From the NCBI RefSeq assembly GCF_016612865.1, contig NZ_JAENZZ010000001.1, forward strand, positions 248,001 through 312,000: a stretch of 64,000 nucleotides of DNA, given 5' to 3'. This DNA is from Blastococcus sp. TML/M2B (lineage in GTDB: Bacteria > Actinomycetota > Actinomycetes > Mycobacteriales > Geodermatophilaceae). Shown here in pieces: positions 46,506 to 60,360 of the stretch. The position numbers and the translations under genes are program-made. The notes under the pieces are model-generated. The model ran no database searches and was not told the origin of the DNA. It saw nothing but the letters and a program-made list of their open reading frames with translations. Numbering within the stretch: position 1 is the first letter of the stretch; every line of letters begins with the position of its first letter.

Positions 46506-46546
46506 CCGCGGCGAGGGGGCCGACCTAGGAGAGGGCCTCGCCGCGG
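46506..46546 (-). promoter_or_regulatory. Attenuator hairpin in the leuA leader
   Basis: Perfect 11-bp stem ccgcggcgagg/cctcgccgcgg with a 19-nt loop. Its 5' arm covers codons of the leader peptide just after the Leu codons, its 3' arm lies beyond the leader stop. A ribosome stalled on the Leu codons would change its folding. Confidence 0.6.
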
Positions 46547-46572
46547 CTCATAAGCAGGAGGCTGCCGCGCAC
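46525..46572 (-). CDS. leuL: leuA leader peptide
   Basis: 15 residues, MRGSLLLMSRGEALS, with three consecutive Leu codons (ctc ctg ctt) and a fourth later. The GTG start follows a TACCGT box by 6 nt, so the transcript is probably leaderless. Leucine attenuation of leuA in actinobacteria has been proposed from comparative work; the match here is from inspection. Confidence 0.6.
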   Translation of the reverse strand: MRGSLLLMSRGEALS

Positions 46573-46578
46573 GCCGTC

Positions 46579-46584
46579 ACGGTA
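46579..46584 (-). promoter_or_regulatory. -10 box of the leuA leader
   Basis: TACCGT on the minus strand, 6 nt before the leader GTG; lies just after the end of the XRE gene. Confidence 0.4.
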
Positions 46585-46592
46585 CCAGCGCC

Positions 46593-47234
46593 TCAGGCGA
46601 GGTCGCAGGAACACGGGCAGCTCTCGGTGTGGACGGGCGGCCCGGACCGGTCGTCGAGCTCGTCGCACGCCGGCGGGCACGCGCACTCGAAGCCGGGGTC
46701 GCCGCTCCGGAGCTCGCCTGCGAGGAACCGGTGCGCCCGTTCCTCGCGGAGGCGGCGGATCGCGGCGAGACGCCGGGCCGCGGCCCGCTCCTCCGGTGCG
46801 TCGCCGGGCTGCGGCACGAGGTGGTCGTCCGGCCGGTCCCCTGCCCGGGTGCCGGCGTCGTCCCACGGAGAGCGGCGGTCGAACGTGTACGTCGGCCGGC
46901 GCAGGGTCGGGCGGTGCTCCCACCTCCAGGCGCGCTCCTCGCTCAGCACGGTGTCGAGGTGGGCCGGGAACCGCCGTCCGCCCCTGTCCCGCACGCCGTC
47001 CGGGCGCATGCCCCGGACCTCGTGGTCGTCGCCGTCGAGCAGCGCCAGGCGCAGGCCGGCCAGGTCCGCCGCTGCCGCGAGGACACGGACGTCGAGGCCA
47101 CCACCGCCGGTCTCAGCAGCCGCGATCGCGGACTTCGAGGCGCCGACCCGCGCGGCCAGCTCGCGCTGCGACAGGTCGGCCGACCGGCGGATGCGGCGCA
47201 GGATGCCGCTCAGGTCGAAGCCGGTCCCGGGCAC
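46593..47234 (-). CDS. XRE-family helix-turn-helix protein with Cys-rich tail
   Basis: 213 residues. N-terminal HTH (LSGILRRIRRSADLSQRELAARVGASKSAIAAAE pattern, residues about 8-45), then a long variable Arg/Asp-rich middle, a charged helix (RRLAAIRRLREERAHRFLAGEL) and a tail with seven Cys (ECACPPAC, then ESCPCSC). The tail could bind a metal. GTG 47234 places the HTH at the N-terminus; no convincing ribosome site. Upstream neighbour is a ferric-reductase-like gene. Confidence 0.75.
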   Translation of the reverse strand: MPGTGFDLSGILRRIRRSADLSQRELAARVGASKSAIAAAETGGGGLDVRVLAAAADLAGLRLALLDGDDHEVRGMRPDGVRDRGGRRFPAHLDTVLSEERAWRWEHRPTLRRPTYTFDRRSPWDDAGTRAGDRPDDHLVPQPGDAPEERAAARRLAAIRRLREERAHRFLAGELRSGDPGFECACPPACDELDDRSGPPVHTESCPCSCDLA

Positions 47235-47352
47235 GTGTCGATGGTGGTCGACCCCGACCGCCGTCCCGGGGCAGCTCGTGCATCTGTGGACAGCCGGTCC
47301 GTGCCCACAGGGTCGGCGGCGGACGCCCGGCGGTCCTGCGAACACTCTTCCC

Positions 47353-47400
47353 CGCACAGTTGGCTTCTGCCCACGGAGATGGGCAGAAGCCAACTGTGCG
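47353..47400. repeat. Perfect 20-bp inverted repeat with 8-nt loop
   Basis: cgcacagttggcttctgccc (47353-47372) and its exact complement (47381-47400) around loop acggagat. Same family as 791-832: the arms share cagttgg and ttctgccc. Between the 29-residue membrane peptide gene and the XRE gene. Confidence 0.8.
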
Positions 47401-47438
47401 CGGGAGCATCGGGCGAGGTCGCGCTCCGGGGCGACGGG

Positions 47439-47528
47439 TCAGACCTGCGCCGCGGCCCACAGGACGCAGGCCAGGAGGATGACCAGGCTGCTGAGCAGGG
47501 CGGTGCCGTTGGTGCCGAGGGAGCGCAT
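47439..47528 (-). CDS. 29-residue single-helix membrane peptide
   Basis: ATG to TGA, 30 codons. N-terminus MRSLGTNGT, then one hydrophobic helix ALLSSLVILLACVLWAAAQ. The start lies one base after the stop of the ferric-reductase-like gene (tga c atg), so it is almost certainly translated by coupling. Likely a small subunit or regulator of that membrane enzyme (inference). Confidence 0.6.
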   Translation of the reverse strand: MRSLGTNGTALLSSLVILLACVLWAAAQV

Positions 47529-47529
47529 G

Positions 47530-49026
47530 TCAGACCATTCCGAACTTCTCGCTGTGGACGCGGTGGCGGGGGACGTCGAGCCAGTCGAGGTAGGCCTCGA
47601 CGGACTCGACCATCTGCTCCCCCGAGCAGATGAAGTACTGCAGGGAGCGGCGGTGCTGCGGCAGCAGGCGGTCGAGCAGATCGGCGTCGACGTGCCCCCG
47701 CACCCCGGTCCACTGCTCCGACGGTCGGCTGATGACGTGGACCACCCGGAGGTTCAGCCGGTCCTGCAGGCGGGCGAGCTGCCGCACGCCGGTCACCTGG
47801 TCCTCGTACCGGTTGGCGAGGATCAGCGTGCAGGGCCGCTGGTCGCCCTGGTCGGCGAGGGTGGCGAGCATGCTGAGGAACGGCGTGACCCCGACCCCGG
47901 CCGCGATGAAGACGAAGCCCATGCCCGGGTGCCGCTCGAGGGTGAACGAGCCGTGCGGGCCGTCGACGTAGACGGTGTCGCCGATCTGCAGGCCGCGGAT
48001 GGAGTCGGTGAAGTCGCCGACCTGCTTGATGGTGAACTCGACGCGGGCCGCGTGCGCGCTCGACGACATCGAGAACGGGTGGTACGTCAGCGTGAACGGG
48101 GTCCGGCCCGGGAGGATCCAGGCGAACTGGCCGGCGCGGAAGCGGAACGGGCGGGCGTGCCGCCGCGCGGGCTCGAGCCCCACGGTGACGCTCCCGCCCG
48201 GCTCGGGCCACAGCGTGGCCACGCGGAAGCGGCGCCGCCACAGCGCCAGGGGCTTCACCAGCCGGACCCACACGGCCAGCCACAGGAAGGCCGCGGTGTA
48301 GCAGCCCCAGACCAGGCGCATCAGGGGTTCGCTGAAGTAGTAGCCGACGCCGAACGCGTGGCCGAGGCCGGCGAGGACGATCCCCACCCCGAGGGCGGAG
48401 TGGAGCACGTGCCACACCGGGTAGCTGATCCGCAGCGCCCGCCGCCAGATCGAGGTCACCATCAGCGCCAGCAGGGCGAGGACCGACAGCCACGCCAGCT
48501 GGGCGCGCAGCGGGGCGTGGACGACGTCGAGCAGCCGGCGGTAGGTGTCCGACGTGCAGAACAGCAGCACCGGGTGGCCGAAGGCGGCCAGCACCGCGAG
48601 GAACGAGATCTGTCGGTGGTACCGCAGGACCGCGTCGATCCCGAACGGGGCCGTCGCGCGGGTGAAGCGGGCGGCCAGGGCGAACTGCAGGCCCAGGACC
48701 GACAGGGCGACGAATCCCAGCGCCACCGACAGGTTGACGACGAAGCCCCGCCCGGCGTGCTCCTCGCCGAAGCACAGCGCCAGGGGGGTCAGGCCGATGG
48801 CGACGTGCCCCGCGACCCACCCCGCCGCCCGTCCGCCGGTGGAGGGGGCGGCCCGCCGGGGCCGGCTCTGGACCGCCGGGTAGCTGCCGGAGTCCGGCGC
48901 GGGCAGTCGCGGAGGGTGCGGTCGCGGCGTGGGCCGTCGTGGCGCGGGCACCGGCCGGGAGGGGAGCGAGGCGCGCTCCTCGGAGTGCCGGCCACCGCTC
49001 CGGGTCGACACGAGCGGCGTGGACAT
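47530..49026 (-). CDS. Ferric reductase-like transmembrane flavocytochrome
   Basis: 498 residues. After a Pro/Arg-rich cytosolic tail of about 60 residues come six helices with paired His for haem (RYHRQISFL, FGHPVLLF, WHVLHSALG, GLGHAFG). An FAD-binding domain (RPFRFRAGQFAWILPG, TYHPFSMSSS) and an NAD(P)H domain (FIAAGVGVTPFLSML, YFICSGEQMVESV) follow. This is the NOX/ferric-reductase layout: electrons pass from NAD(P)H through FAD and haem across the membrane to Fe(III) or oxygen. ATG with aggaga upstream. Confidence 0.88.
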   Translation of the reverse strand: MSTPLVSTRSGGRHSEERASLPSRPVPAPRRPTPRPHPPRLPAPDSGSYPAVQSRPRRAAPSTGGRAAGWVAGHVAIGLTPLALCFGEEHAGRGFVVNLSVALGFVALSVLGLQFALAARFTRATAPFGIDAVLRYHRQISFLAVLAAFGHPVLLFCTSDTYRRLLDVVHAPLRAQLAWLSVLALLALMVTSIWRRALRISYPVWHVLHSALGVGIVLAGLGHAFGVGYYFSEPLMRLVWGCYTAAFLWLAVWVRLVKPLALWRRRFRVATLWPEPGGSVTVGLEPARRHARPFRFRAGQFAWILPGRTPFTLTYHPFSMSSSAHAARVEFTIKQVGDFTDSIRGLQIGDTVYVDGPHGSFTLERHPGMGFVFIAAGVGVTPFLSMLATLADQGDQRPCTLILANRYEDQVTGVRQLARLQDRLNLRVVHVISRPSEQWTGVRGHVDADLLDRLLPQHRRSLQYFICSGEQMVESVEAYLDWLDVPRHRVHSEKFGMV

Positions 49027-49247
49027 GGCTCTCCTGGAGGACGCGACCGGGGAAGGTGGGCGGCGGAGCCCACGGGCACGGCACCGCTCACGGCGGGGCG
49101 CGAGGCGACGAGACGCACCGTGCTCGGCTGACGACGGTAGGTGACCGAGCGGGCTCGGAGAAGGTGTGAGACGGACCGGTCCGCATCCGTGCTGGTCGGG
49201 GACCACCGTGATGTCGGTCACCGCGTGCCGGGGGAGTGCCCGCGCGG

Positions 49248-53224
<3,977 letters not shown>

Positions 53225-53280
53225 CACCGCGACCAGGAGCCGTGCCCCGGGTGCGCTGAGCGCGTCCCCGTCGCGGTTGC

Positions 53281-55089
53281 TCACGGCTTGACGTGCTGGA
53301 GGGCGAAGGCGAGGGCGACCTCGACCTGGCGGATGGTCTCCTCGATGACCAGCGAGCCGTGGCCGGCGTCGAAGCGGTAGACCTCGTGCTCCTTGCCGAG
53401 CTCGGCCAGCCGGGCCAGGTAGTTGTCGATCTGCCGGATGGGGCAGCGGGGGTCGTTGGCGCCCGCGACCACCAGCACCGGGGCGGCGACGGCGTCGACG
53501 TAGGTGATCGGCGAGGAGCGCACGTACACGTCGCGCACCTCGTCCGGTGAGCCGCCGAACAGCGCGCGGTCGTAGGCCCGCAGGCCCTCCATCTCGTCCT
53601 CGTAGGCGGCCAGGTAGTCCGCCACCGGCACCTCGGCGATGCCGGCCGCCCAGCGCTCCGGCTGGGTGCCCAGGCCGAGGAGGGTGAGGAAGCCGCCCCA
53701 CGAGCCGCCGGTCAGCAGCGCGCGGGCCGGGTCGACGATCCCCTCGGCGACCAGGGCGTCGTAGACGGCGCCGATGTCCTCCAGCTCGGTCAGGCCCGGA
53801 CGGCCGGTGAGCGCGTCCCGCCAGGCCGAGCCGTAGCCCGTGGAGCCCCGGTAGTTGACGTGGACGACGGCGTAGCCCGCGTCCACGTAGGCCGCACGGC
53901 GGGCGCGGTAGGAGTCGTCGTCGGCCGCCTCGGGGCCGCCGTGCACGAGGAACGCGGTCGCGTACGGCCCGTCGCCGGCCGGGCGCACCAGCAGCGCGTG
54001 GATGTCCCCGCCCGGGCCGGGCACCCAGCGGTCCTCGACCGGGTAGGCCGCGGGCGGCTCCTCCTCGCTCACCGAGAGGACGACGGGCCCGTCCGCGCGA
54101 CGGATCACCGGCGGCAGCTCGGCGTTGGACCAGGCCAGCTCCACCGTTCCGTCCGGGCGCGCGGTGGCCCCGCGGACGACGCCGGTCGGCGTGTCCAGCT
54201 TCTCCAGGGCCCCGCTGGCCAGGTCGTAGCGGTAGAGCTCGGTGCGGGCGGCGTGGTCGTGGCCCACCAGCAGCGCGCTGCCGTCGGGGTACCAGCCGGC
54301 CGAGACGTCGCCGGGCAGGTCCAGGTCGAGCTCGGTCTCGGTGCCGGTCGCGACGTCCCAGATCAGCAGCTCCTCGCGGCCGCGGCGCTCGTGGCCGACC
54401 AGCAGCCGGGTGTCCCCGGGCAGCGGCGCGAACTCCGAGGCGTGCAGGCCCAGGCCCTCGCCGTCCCACTTCTCGGCGACGACGGCCGGCGCCTCCTCGG
54501 TGGTGTCGGCGGTCCGCAGCACGCGCAGCGCCGGGTAGCGCGGGTCGCCGTGCTCGGAGTGCGAGATGACCAGCAGGTCGCCGTCGTGGGTGAGGGCGTC
54601 GACCGACGCCGGGTCGGGGTGCCGGTAGACCACCCGCGGGTCGGCGCCGCGGGGGCAGAGCCACAGCTCGCTGCCGTCGTCGGTGGAGCGCCCGATGGCC
54701 ACCACGTCGTCGCCGAGCTCCAGGCCCGCCGGGTAGGCCGGCCCGACCTCGGGGACGGCGACGACGTCGGGGCCGCCGGCGAAGGGCTGGGTCATCCAGA
54801 CGCCGAACTCGTCGCCGTCGGTGTCGGCGAACCACCAGATCGTCTCGCCGTCGGGGCTCAGCGTGCCGATGAGCGTGCCGTTCGGCCGGTCGGTGACCTG
54901 GCGGTGGGTGCCGGTCGAGCGGTCCCACGCGTACTGCTCGATGACGCCGCTGACGTCGGAGGCGTAGAGGTTGCGGTGCGGGGCGTCGAACGCCCAGTCC
55001 GGCAGCGACACCCGCGGGGCGCGGAAGCGCGCCTGCCAGCGGGCGGTGACCTCGGGGGGAAGGGCGGGGGCGGTCGGCTCGGACGTCAC
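53281..55089 (-). CDS. S9 family prolyl oligopeptidase/acylaminoacyl peptidase
   Basis: 602 residues. N-terminal beta-propeller (repeats with RHPDPASVDAL, WDVATGTETELDLDL) and C-terminal alpha/beta hydrolase with triad Ser463 (GGSWGG), Asp546 (GANDPRC) and His577 (DAGHGS). No signal peptide: cytosolic peptidase that trims short peptides. GTG start. Convergent with asd. Confidence 0.92.
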   Translation of the reverse strand: MTSEPTAPALPPEVTARWQARFRAPRVSLPDWAFDAPHRNLYASDVSGVIEQYAWDRSTGTHRQVTDRPNGTLIGTLSPDGETIWWFADTDGDEFGVWMTQPFAGGPDVVAVPEVGPAYPAGLELGDDVVAIGRSTDDGSELWLCPRGADPRVVYRHPDPASVDALTHDGDLLVISHSEHGDPRYPALRVLRTADTTEEAPAVVAEKWDGEGLGLHASEFAPLPGDTRLLVGHERRGREELLIWDVATGTETELDLDLPGDVSAGWYPDGSALLVGHDHAARTELYRYDLASGALEKLDTPTGVVRGATARPDGTVELAWSNAELPPVIRRADGPVVLSVSEEEPPAAYPVEDRWVPGPGGDIHALLVRPAGDGPYATAFLVHGGPEAADDDSYRARRAAYVDAGYAVVHVNYRGSTGYGSAWRDALTGRPGLTELEDIGAVYDALVAEGIVDPARALLTGGSWGGFLTLLGLGTQPERWAAGIAEVPVADYLAAYEDEMEGLRAYDRALFGGSPDEVRDVYVRSSPITYVDAVAAPVLVVAGANDPRCPIRQIDNYLARLAELGKEHEVYRFDAGHGSLVIEETIRQVEVALAFALQHVKP

Positions 55090-55117
55090 CGCACCATCTT
55101 GCCCCTGACCGGAAACG

Positions 55118-55148
55118 ACTCAGGGGCCGCCATCGGCGGCCCCTGAGT
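55118..55148 (-). terminator. Terminator of tRNA-Pro
   Basis: 14-bp perfect stem actcaggggccgcc/ggcggcccctgagt with a 3-nt loop, directly after the tRNA 3' end. Confidence 0.75.
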
Positions 55149-55150
55149 GC

Positions 55151-55227
55151 TGGTCGGGGTGACAGGATTTGAACCTGCGGCCTCGTCGTCCCGAACGACG
55201 CGCGCTACCAAGCTGCGCCACACCCCG
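55151..55227 (-). tRNA. tRNA-Pro (anticodon CGG)
   Basis: 77 nt with encoded CCA. Acceptor cggggtg pairs with caccccg, anticodon loop ttcggga in stem GTCGT/ACGAC (reads CCG). T arm and loop normal. Confidence 0.96.
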
Positions 55228-55244
55228 AGGTGCGCTGGACGAGT

Positions 55245-56198
55245 CTAGCGCTCCCCGCTCGCGCCCCGACCGGCGGGGGCGGCGGCGGCTGCGGCCTCCC
55301 GCGCGACGAGGGTGAGCAGCGTGGCCTCGGGCGGGCAGGCGAAGCGGACCGGGGCGTAGGGGCTGGTCCCGAGACCTGCCGAGACGTGCAGCCACGTGCC
55401 GTTCGGGCGCTCGGCGTCCGGCTCCGCCCAGCGGTGCAGCCAGCGCACCCGGTCGCGGTCGATGCCGCAGTTGGTGACCAGCGCGCCGTAGAAGGGCACC
55501 CGGAGCTGGCCGCCGTGGGTGTGCCCGCACAGCATCAGGTCGTAGCCGTCGGAGGCGAACCGGTCGAGCACCCGCGGCTCGGGGGAGTGCGCCAGGCCCA
55601 GGCGCAGATCGGCGGAGCGGTCGGCGGGCCCGGCGACGACGTCGTACCGGTCGCGCTTGAGGTGCGAGTCGTCGACACCGGCGAGCGCGATCCGCCGGTC
55701 GCCGACGACGAGCTCGCCGGCGCCGTTGGTGAGGTCCAGCCAGCCGCGGTCGCGCATGCCGTCGCGCAGGTCCCGCCAGGGCAGCTCGTCGCCGTGCACC
55801 CGCTTGTGGCTGGGGAAGAAGTACTTGAACGGGTTCTTCGGCCGGGGCGCGTAGTAGTCGTTGCTGGCCAGGACGAAGGCGCCCGGCCGGTCCATGAGGG
55901 GGTCCAGCGCCCGCAGCGTGCCCGGGACGGCGTCGAAGCCGGCCAGGTTGTCGCCGGTGTTGATGACCAGGTCCGGCTCGAGGGCGGCCAGAGCTGCGAC
56001 CCACTCCTGCTTGGACCGCTGGGTCGCGGTCATGTGCAGGTCGGACAGGTGCAGGACGGTCAGCGGCGCGGAGCCCGGCGCGAGCACCGGCACCTCGAAG
56101 CGGCGCAGCGTCCAGCGGGTGCGCTCGTAGAGGCTCGCGTAGGCGATCGTGCCGGCGCCGGTGGCGGCGAGGGCTGCGGGGACGGTGTACCAGCGCAC
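55245..56198 (-). CDS. Metallophosphoesterase with N-terminal membrane anchor
   Basis: 317 residues. An N-terminal hydrophobic helix (VPAALAATGAGTIAYASLY) anchors it; the calcineurin-like domain follows with DLHMT, GDNLAGFD, ASNDYY in place of the usual GNHD, and GHTHGGQ. Similar proteins (YkuE-like) act on cell-envelope phosphoesters. GTG 56198 is 7 nt after TAGGCT (leaderless). Orthologous in position to the phosphoesterase near ponA2 in mycobacteria. Confidence 0.87.
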   Translation of the reverse strand: MRWYTVPAALAATGAGTIAYASLYERTRWTLRRFEVPVLAPGSAPLTVLHLSDLHMTATQRSKQEWVAALAALEPDLVINTGDNLAGFDAVPGTLRALDPLMDRPGAFVLASNDYYAPRPKNPFKYFFPSHKRVHGDELPWRDLRDGMRDRGWLDLTNGAGELVVGDRRIALAGVDDSHLKRDRYDVVAGPADRSADLRLGLAHSPEPRVLDRFASDGYDLMLCGHTHGGQLRVPFYGALVTNCGIDRDRVRWLHRWAEPDAERPNGTWLHVSAGLGTSPYAPVRFACPPEATLLTLVAREAAAAAAPAGRGASGER

Positions 56199-56205
56199 AC
56201 CGGGG

Positions 56206-56211
56206 AGCCTA
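56206..56211 (-). promoter_or_regulatory. -10 box of the metallophosphoesterase gene (leaderless)
   Basis: TAGGCT on the minus strand, 7 nt before the GTG start. Confidence 0.45.
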
Positions 56212-56250
56212 CGGGCGCGGGCCCGCGGGCCGCCGTGCCAGGCTGGGAAC

Positions 56251-56703
56251 GTGAGTGACCTGAAGAAGCAGCTGCGCGACGACCTGACCACCGCCATGAA
56301 GGCCCGCGACGAGCTGCGCACCGCGACGCTGCGCATGGTGCTGACCGCCGTGAGCGCGGAGGAGGTCTCCGGCAAGGAGGCCCGCGAGCTCGACGACGAC
56401 GAGGTGCAGGCGGTGCTGCGCCGCGAGGCGAAGAAGCGCAAGGAGGCCGCGGAGGCGTTCGCCGGGGCCGGCCGGGCCGAGCAGGCCGAGCGCGAGCGGG
56501 CCGAGGGTGAGGTGCTCGCCGGCTACCTGCCGGCCCAGCTGGAGGACGCCGACCTGGCCGCGATCGTCGCCGACGTGATCACCCGCACCGGGGCCTCCGG
56601 CATGAAGGACATGGGCAAGGTCATGGGCGCGGCGAACGGCGTCGTCGCGGGTCGGGCCGACGGCGGGCGCGTGGCCGCCGAGGTGCGCCGCCAGCTCGGC
56701 TGA
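56251..56703 (+). CDS. GatB/YqeY domain protein
   Basis: 150 residues, all helical. LKKQLRDDLTTAMKARDELRTATLRM and the C-terminal MGKVMGAANGVVAGRADG are the YqeY family signatures. Related to the tRNA-binding tail of GatB; the role is still uncertain. GTG start, divergent from the phosphoesterase gene. Confidence 0.92.
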   Translation: MSDLKKQLRDDLTTAMKARDELRTATLRMVLTAVSAEEVSGKEARELDDDEVQAVLRREAKKRKEAAEAFAGAGRAEQAERERAEGEVLAGYLPAQLEDADLAAIVADVITRTGASGMKDMGKVMGAANGVVAGRADGGRVAAEVRRQLG

Positions 56704-56709
56704 GCCGGC

Positions 56710-59122
56710 TCAGGGCGCCGGCGGGGGCTCGGGTGCCGGCGGCGGCTCGGGCGCCGGCTCGCCCGGCTGGGTGCGGGGCCCTCCGCCCGGGCCCTGCGGC
56801 CCACCCGGAGCGGGTGGCTGGGGCTGGGGCTGCTGCTGCGGTTGCTGGGTGGGGTCGGGCTGCTGCGTCGGCGACGGCGTCTCGACCGGCCGCGGCCCGG
56901 CGCTGACCAGGATCGCCACCGGCTCCCGCACGTAGGCCTGCTGACCGACCGCCGGGCTGGTGCCCAGGAAGGTGCCGCGGGGGGAGTCGCTCTCCACCGT
57001 GCGGCTGGTGACCTGCAGGCCGGCGGCGGTGAGGGCCTGCTCGCACTCGGCGGGGGAGGAGCAGCTCGGCACCGGAACGCTGCGGCCGTTGAGCACCTGC
57101 GGGTCCGGCGGGGCGAACGGCACGTTCGGCTGGGCGCTCAGGATCGGCGCCATGGCGTCGTGCCAGATGGTGGCCGGCTTGTTGCCGCCGAAGCCGCCGA
57201 CGTCCTGGTTCTCCTTGGGGTTGAGCACCATCACGCTGGCCGCGTACTGCGGGGTGTAGCCGACGAACGCCACCGAGAAGTTGTTCTGCGAGGTGCCGGT
57301 CTTGCCGGCGATGTCGACGCCCGGGACGGCGGCCCGGGTGCCGGTGCCCTCCGGGCTCATGACGTCACCCTTGAGGATGTCGTTCAGCGTGGTGGCCACG
57401 CCCGGCGGGATCGCCTCCGGGGTGCAGGCGTTGCCGGCCCACACCGGCGTGCCGTCGTCCTTCTCGAGCGGCTCACCGAAGCGGTCCAGCACGCCATCGA
57501 TCGGCGTGGGCGGGCAGGCCGTGCCGTTGGCCGCCATGGTGCCGTAGGCGCTGGCGAGGTCCAGCGGGCTGGTGGCCTCCGACCCGAGGGTGAACGAGCC
57601 GCGGCGCTCGGCGATGATCTGGTCGGCCACCGGGTCGAGGGACCGCAGCCCCATCGCCTGGGCCATCCGCACCGGCTGCTCGACGCTGCCCAGCTGGTCG
57701 AGCAGGGCCAGGAAGTAGGTGTTGGACGAGCGCACCAGGGCGCCGCGCATGTCGAGCGTGTCCGGGTAGTTGCCCACGTTCTGCACGCAGTACATGCCGC
57801 GCGCGTTGGTGCCGTTGCGGTCGGCGCCGCAGCTGGGGCCGCGGAAGATCCGGGAGGTGTAGCGGTCGCCCGGGGTGGAGATCGTCGTGGTCGCCGGGAT
57901 GCCCTCGGCGAGCGCTGCGGCGGCGGTGAAGACCTTGTACGTCGAACCCGCGCCCTGGCTGGCGCGGGCGTTCAGGATGACCGGACTCGCACTCCTGGCC
58001 GTCACAGCCGAAGCGCCGGTTGACGCTCATCGCCAGCAGCTTGCCGGTGCCCGGCTCCAGTGCGGTGTACATGCCGGCGAGGGGGTCGCCCATGGGCAGC
58101 GTGTTGAGCACCGCCTGGTCCCCCAGCACCTGCATGTCCGGGCGCAGCGTGGTCTGGATGGTCAGCCCGTCGGTCTTCAACTGGCTCTCGGTGAGGCCGA
58201 GCTCCCCGGTGAGGTAGTTGACGGCGTAGGCGCAGAAGAAGCCGCCGATGGTGGCGTCGATGCAACCGTTGGCCGGGGGGATGCCGGGCGCGACCTCGAC
58301 GGGGGTGGCCGCGATCTCGGTGTACTGCTGCTCGGTGATGTGCCCGAGGTCGAACATCCGCTTCAGCACCTGGTTGCGCCGCGTCTGCGCGTTCTCCGGG
58401 TTGTCGATCGGGTCGTCGAGGAACGGGCTCTGCACCAGCCCGGCGAGCATCGCCGCCTGCGGGAGCGTCAGGTCGCGCGCGTCGACGCTGAAGTAGCGCT
58501 GGGCCGCGGCCTGGATGCCGTAGGCGCCCTTCCCGAAGTACACGATGTTCAGGTACCGGGTGAGGATCTCGTCCTTGTCGTAGGTCTCCTCGAGCGCGAG
58601 CGCCAGCCGCGCCTCGCGCAGCTTGCGCGCCGGCGTCTGCTCGGTGGCCGCGGTGCGGGCCTCGGCGGTGTCCGCCGTCTGCAGCAGCGTCTGCTTGACC
58701 AGCTGCTGGGTGAGGGTCGAGCCGCCCTCCTGCACCGAGCCCGCGACCAGGTTCTTCACCAGCGCGCGCATCGTGCCCTGCACGTCGAGCCCGTTGTGGT
58801 CGTAGAAGCGCGAGTCCTCGATGTCGACCAGCGCCTGCTTCATCACGTCGGCGATCTCGTCCGAGGCAACGGGCGTCCGGTTCTTGTCGTACAGGTTGGT
58901 GATCAGCTGCCCGTCGGCGGCGAGCACCTTCGTCATCCCGGCCGGCGTCGCGTCGGTCAGCTCCACCGGCAGCGCGTCGAGCAGGTTCGCCGAGTTGCGG
59001 GCGACCAGCCCGCCGCCCCCGACCCACGGCAGCAGGAGACCGGCCACGAGCACCCCGGCGACGACGATCGTCAGGGCGAGCTTGGCGAGCAGGCGGGTGC
59101 GGAGGCGGGCGTTGTCCGACAT
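56710..59122 (-). CDS. Bifunctional penicillin-binding protein (class A, PonA2-like), frameshifted
   Basis: About 803 residues. One N-terminal helix, GT51 transglycosylase (EDSRFYDHNGLDVQGT with catalytic Glu, GGSTLTQQLVKQ), then a transpeptidase with active-site STYK, SSNTY and KTGTS boxes. A PASTA-like module (VPVPSCSSPAECEQALTAAGLQV) and a Pro-rich tail end it. Polymerises and crosslinks peptidoglycan at the outer membrane face. The frame breaks near 57983 inside the transpeptidase (CESV-ILNARASQGAGSTYK); one extra base fits the 3n+1 length. Confidence 0.92.
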
Positions 59123-59163
59123 CGCCGCCCAATGTACGGCGCGGGGCCGACAGGAACCCCGGC

Positions 59164-60360
59164 TCAGCCTCGGCGCGCGGGGAGGATGCGCGTGCGCGGC
59201 GTGCCGGTCGGCGTGTCCCCGTCGGCGCCGGTCAGCGCGTCGGCCATGGTGCGCAGCCCGTCCAGGTCGTGGACGTCGCCGGCAGCGGCCGGCACGGTGC
59301 GGACGGCGACCTCCGGGTGGGCGCTGGTGAACCGGTCGGCCAGGTGCTGCTCGCGCGCGGCCAGCGTCATCCGCTCGGCGTGCACCCGCAGTGCCGCCGC
59401 GGCCAGCGGCGCGTCGGGCCCACCGGCCTCCAGCACCTCCTCGGCCGCGGCCTCGGCGCGGGTGGCCGACAGCGCGGCGGTGGCCGGCGGGTGGGTGCGG
59501 TTCACGACCAGCCCGGCCAGCGGCATCTCGTCGGCGGAGAGCCGGTCGACGAAGTAGGAGGCCTCGCGCAGCGCGTCCGGCTCCGGGGAGGCGACGACGA
59601 CGAACGACGTCCCCGGCTTGCGGAGCAGCTCGTAGGTGGCGGTGGCCCGCTCGCGGAAGCCGCCGAACATGGTGTCCAGCGCGGCGACGAACGCGGAGAT
59701 GTCGCGCAGCAGCTGGCCGCCGAGGATCTTCGACACGATCCGGCTGAACAGCAGGAAGCCGGCGCTGGCGAACTTGAAACCGGCCCGGCTGGGCGCCATG
59801 AGCAGCCGGATCATCGTGCCGTCGAGGAAGCGGCTCATCCGGTTCGGGGCGTCGAGGAAGTCCAGCGCCGACCGCGACGGCGGGGTGTCGACGACGATGA
59901 GGTCCCACTGGTCGCTGGCCCGCAGCTGCCCCAGCTTCTCCATCGCCATGTACTCCTGCGTCCCGGAGAACGACGAGCTCAGGGTCTGGTAGAAGGGGTT
60001 GTCCAGGACCTGCTGGGCCCGCTCGGGCGTCGAGTGCGCGGCGACGACGTCGTCGAACGTCCGCTTCATGTCCAGCATCATCGCGTGCAGCTCGCCCGGG
60101 GCCCCCGGGACGTCGACCCGCCGCGGCTCGTTGTCGAGCTCGGTCAGGCCCAGCGACTGCGCCAGCCGGCGGGCCGGGTCGATGGTGAGGACGACGACGC
60201 TGCGGCCGGCCTCGGCGGCGGCCAGGGCGAGCGCGGCCGACGTCGTCGTCTTGCCGACGCCGCCGGCGCCGCAGCAGACGACGATCCGGGTCGCCGGGTC
60301 GGCGATCAGCGCGCCGAGGTCGAGCGCGGGTGCCTGCGGGCGGGGCCGGGCGGCGGTCAC
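59164..60360 (-). CDS. ArsA/GET3-like ATPase (second of a pair)
   Basis: 398 residues. P-loop [11 protein letters not shown] and [18 protein letters not shown] of the anion-ATPase family. In mycobacteria the homologous pair Rv3679-Rv3680 forms a heterodimer; here both genes are also adjacent with GTGA overlap. Cytosolic; client unknown. Confidence 0.9.
   Translation of the reverse strand: MTAARPRPQAPALDLGALIADPATRIVVCCGAGGVGKTTTSAALALAAAEAGRSVVVLTIDPARRLAQSLGLTELDNEPRRVDVPGAPGELHAMMLDMKRTFDDVVAAHSTPERAQQVLDNPFYQTLSSSFSGTQEYMAMEKLGQLRASDQWDLIVVDTPPSRSALDFLDAPNRMSRFLDGTMIRLLMAPSRAGFKFASAGFLLFSRIVSKILGGQLLRDISAFVAALDTMFGGFRERATATYELLRKPGTSFVVVASPEPDALREASYFVDRLSADEMPLAGLVVNRTHPPATAALSATRAEAAAEEVLEAGGPDAPLAAAALRVHAERMTLAAREQHLADRFTSAHPEVAVRTVPAAAGDVHDLDGLRTMADALTGADGDTPTGTPRTRILPARRG

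Noticed and set aside
53226-53277. Terminator after asd
   Set aside because: accgcgac and gtcgcggt can pair but the loop is 36 nt; too weak to call.
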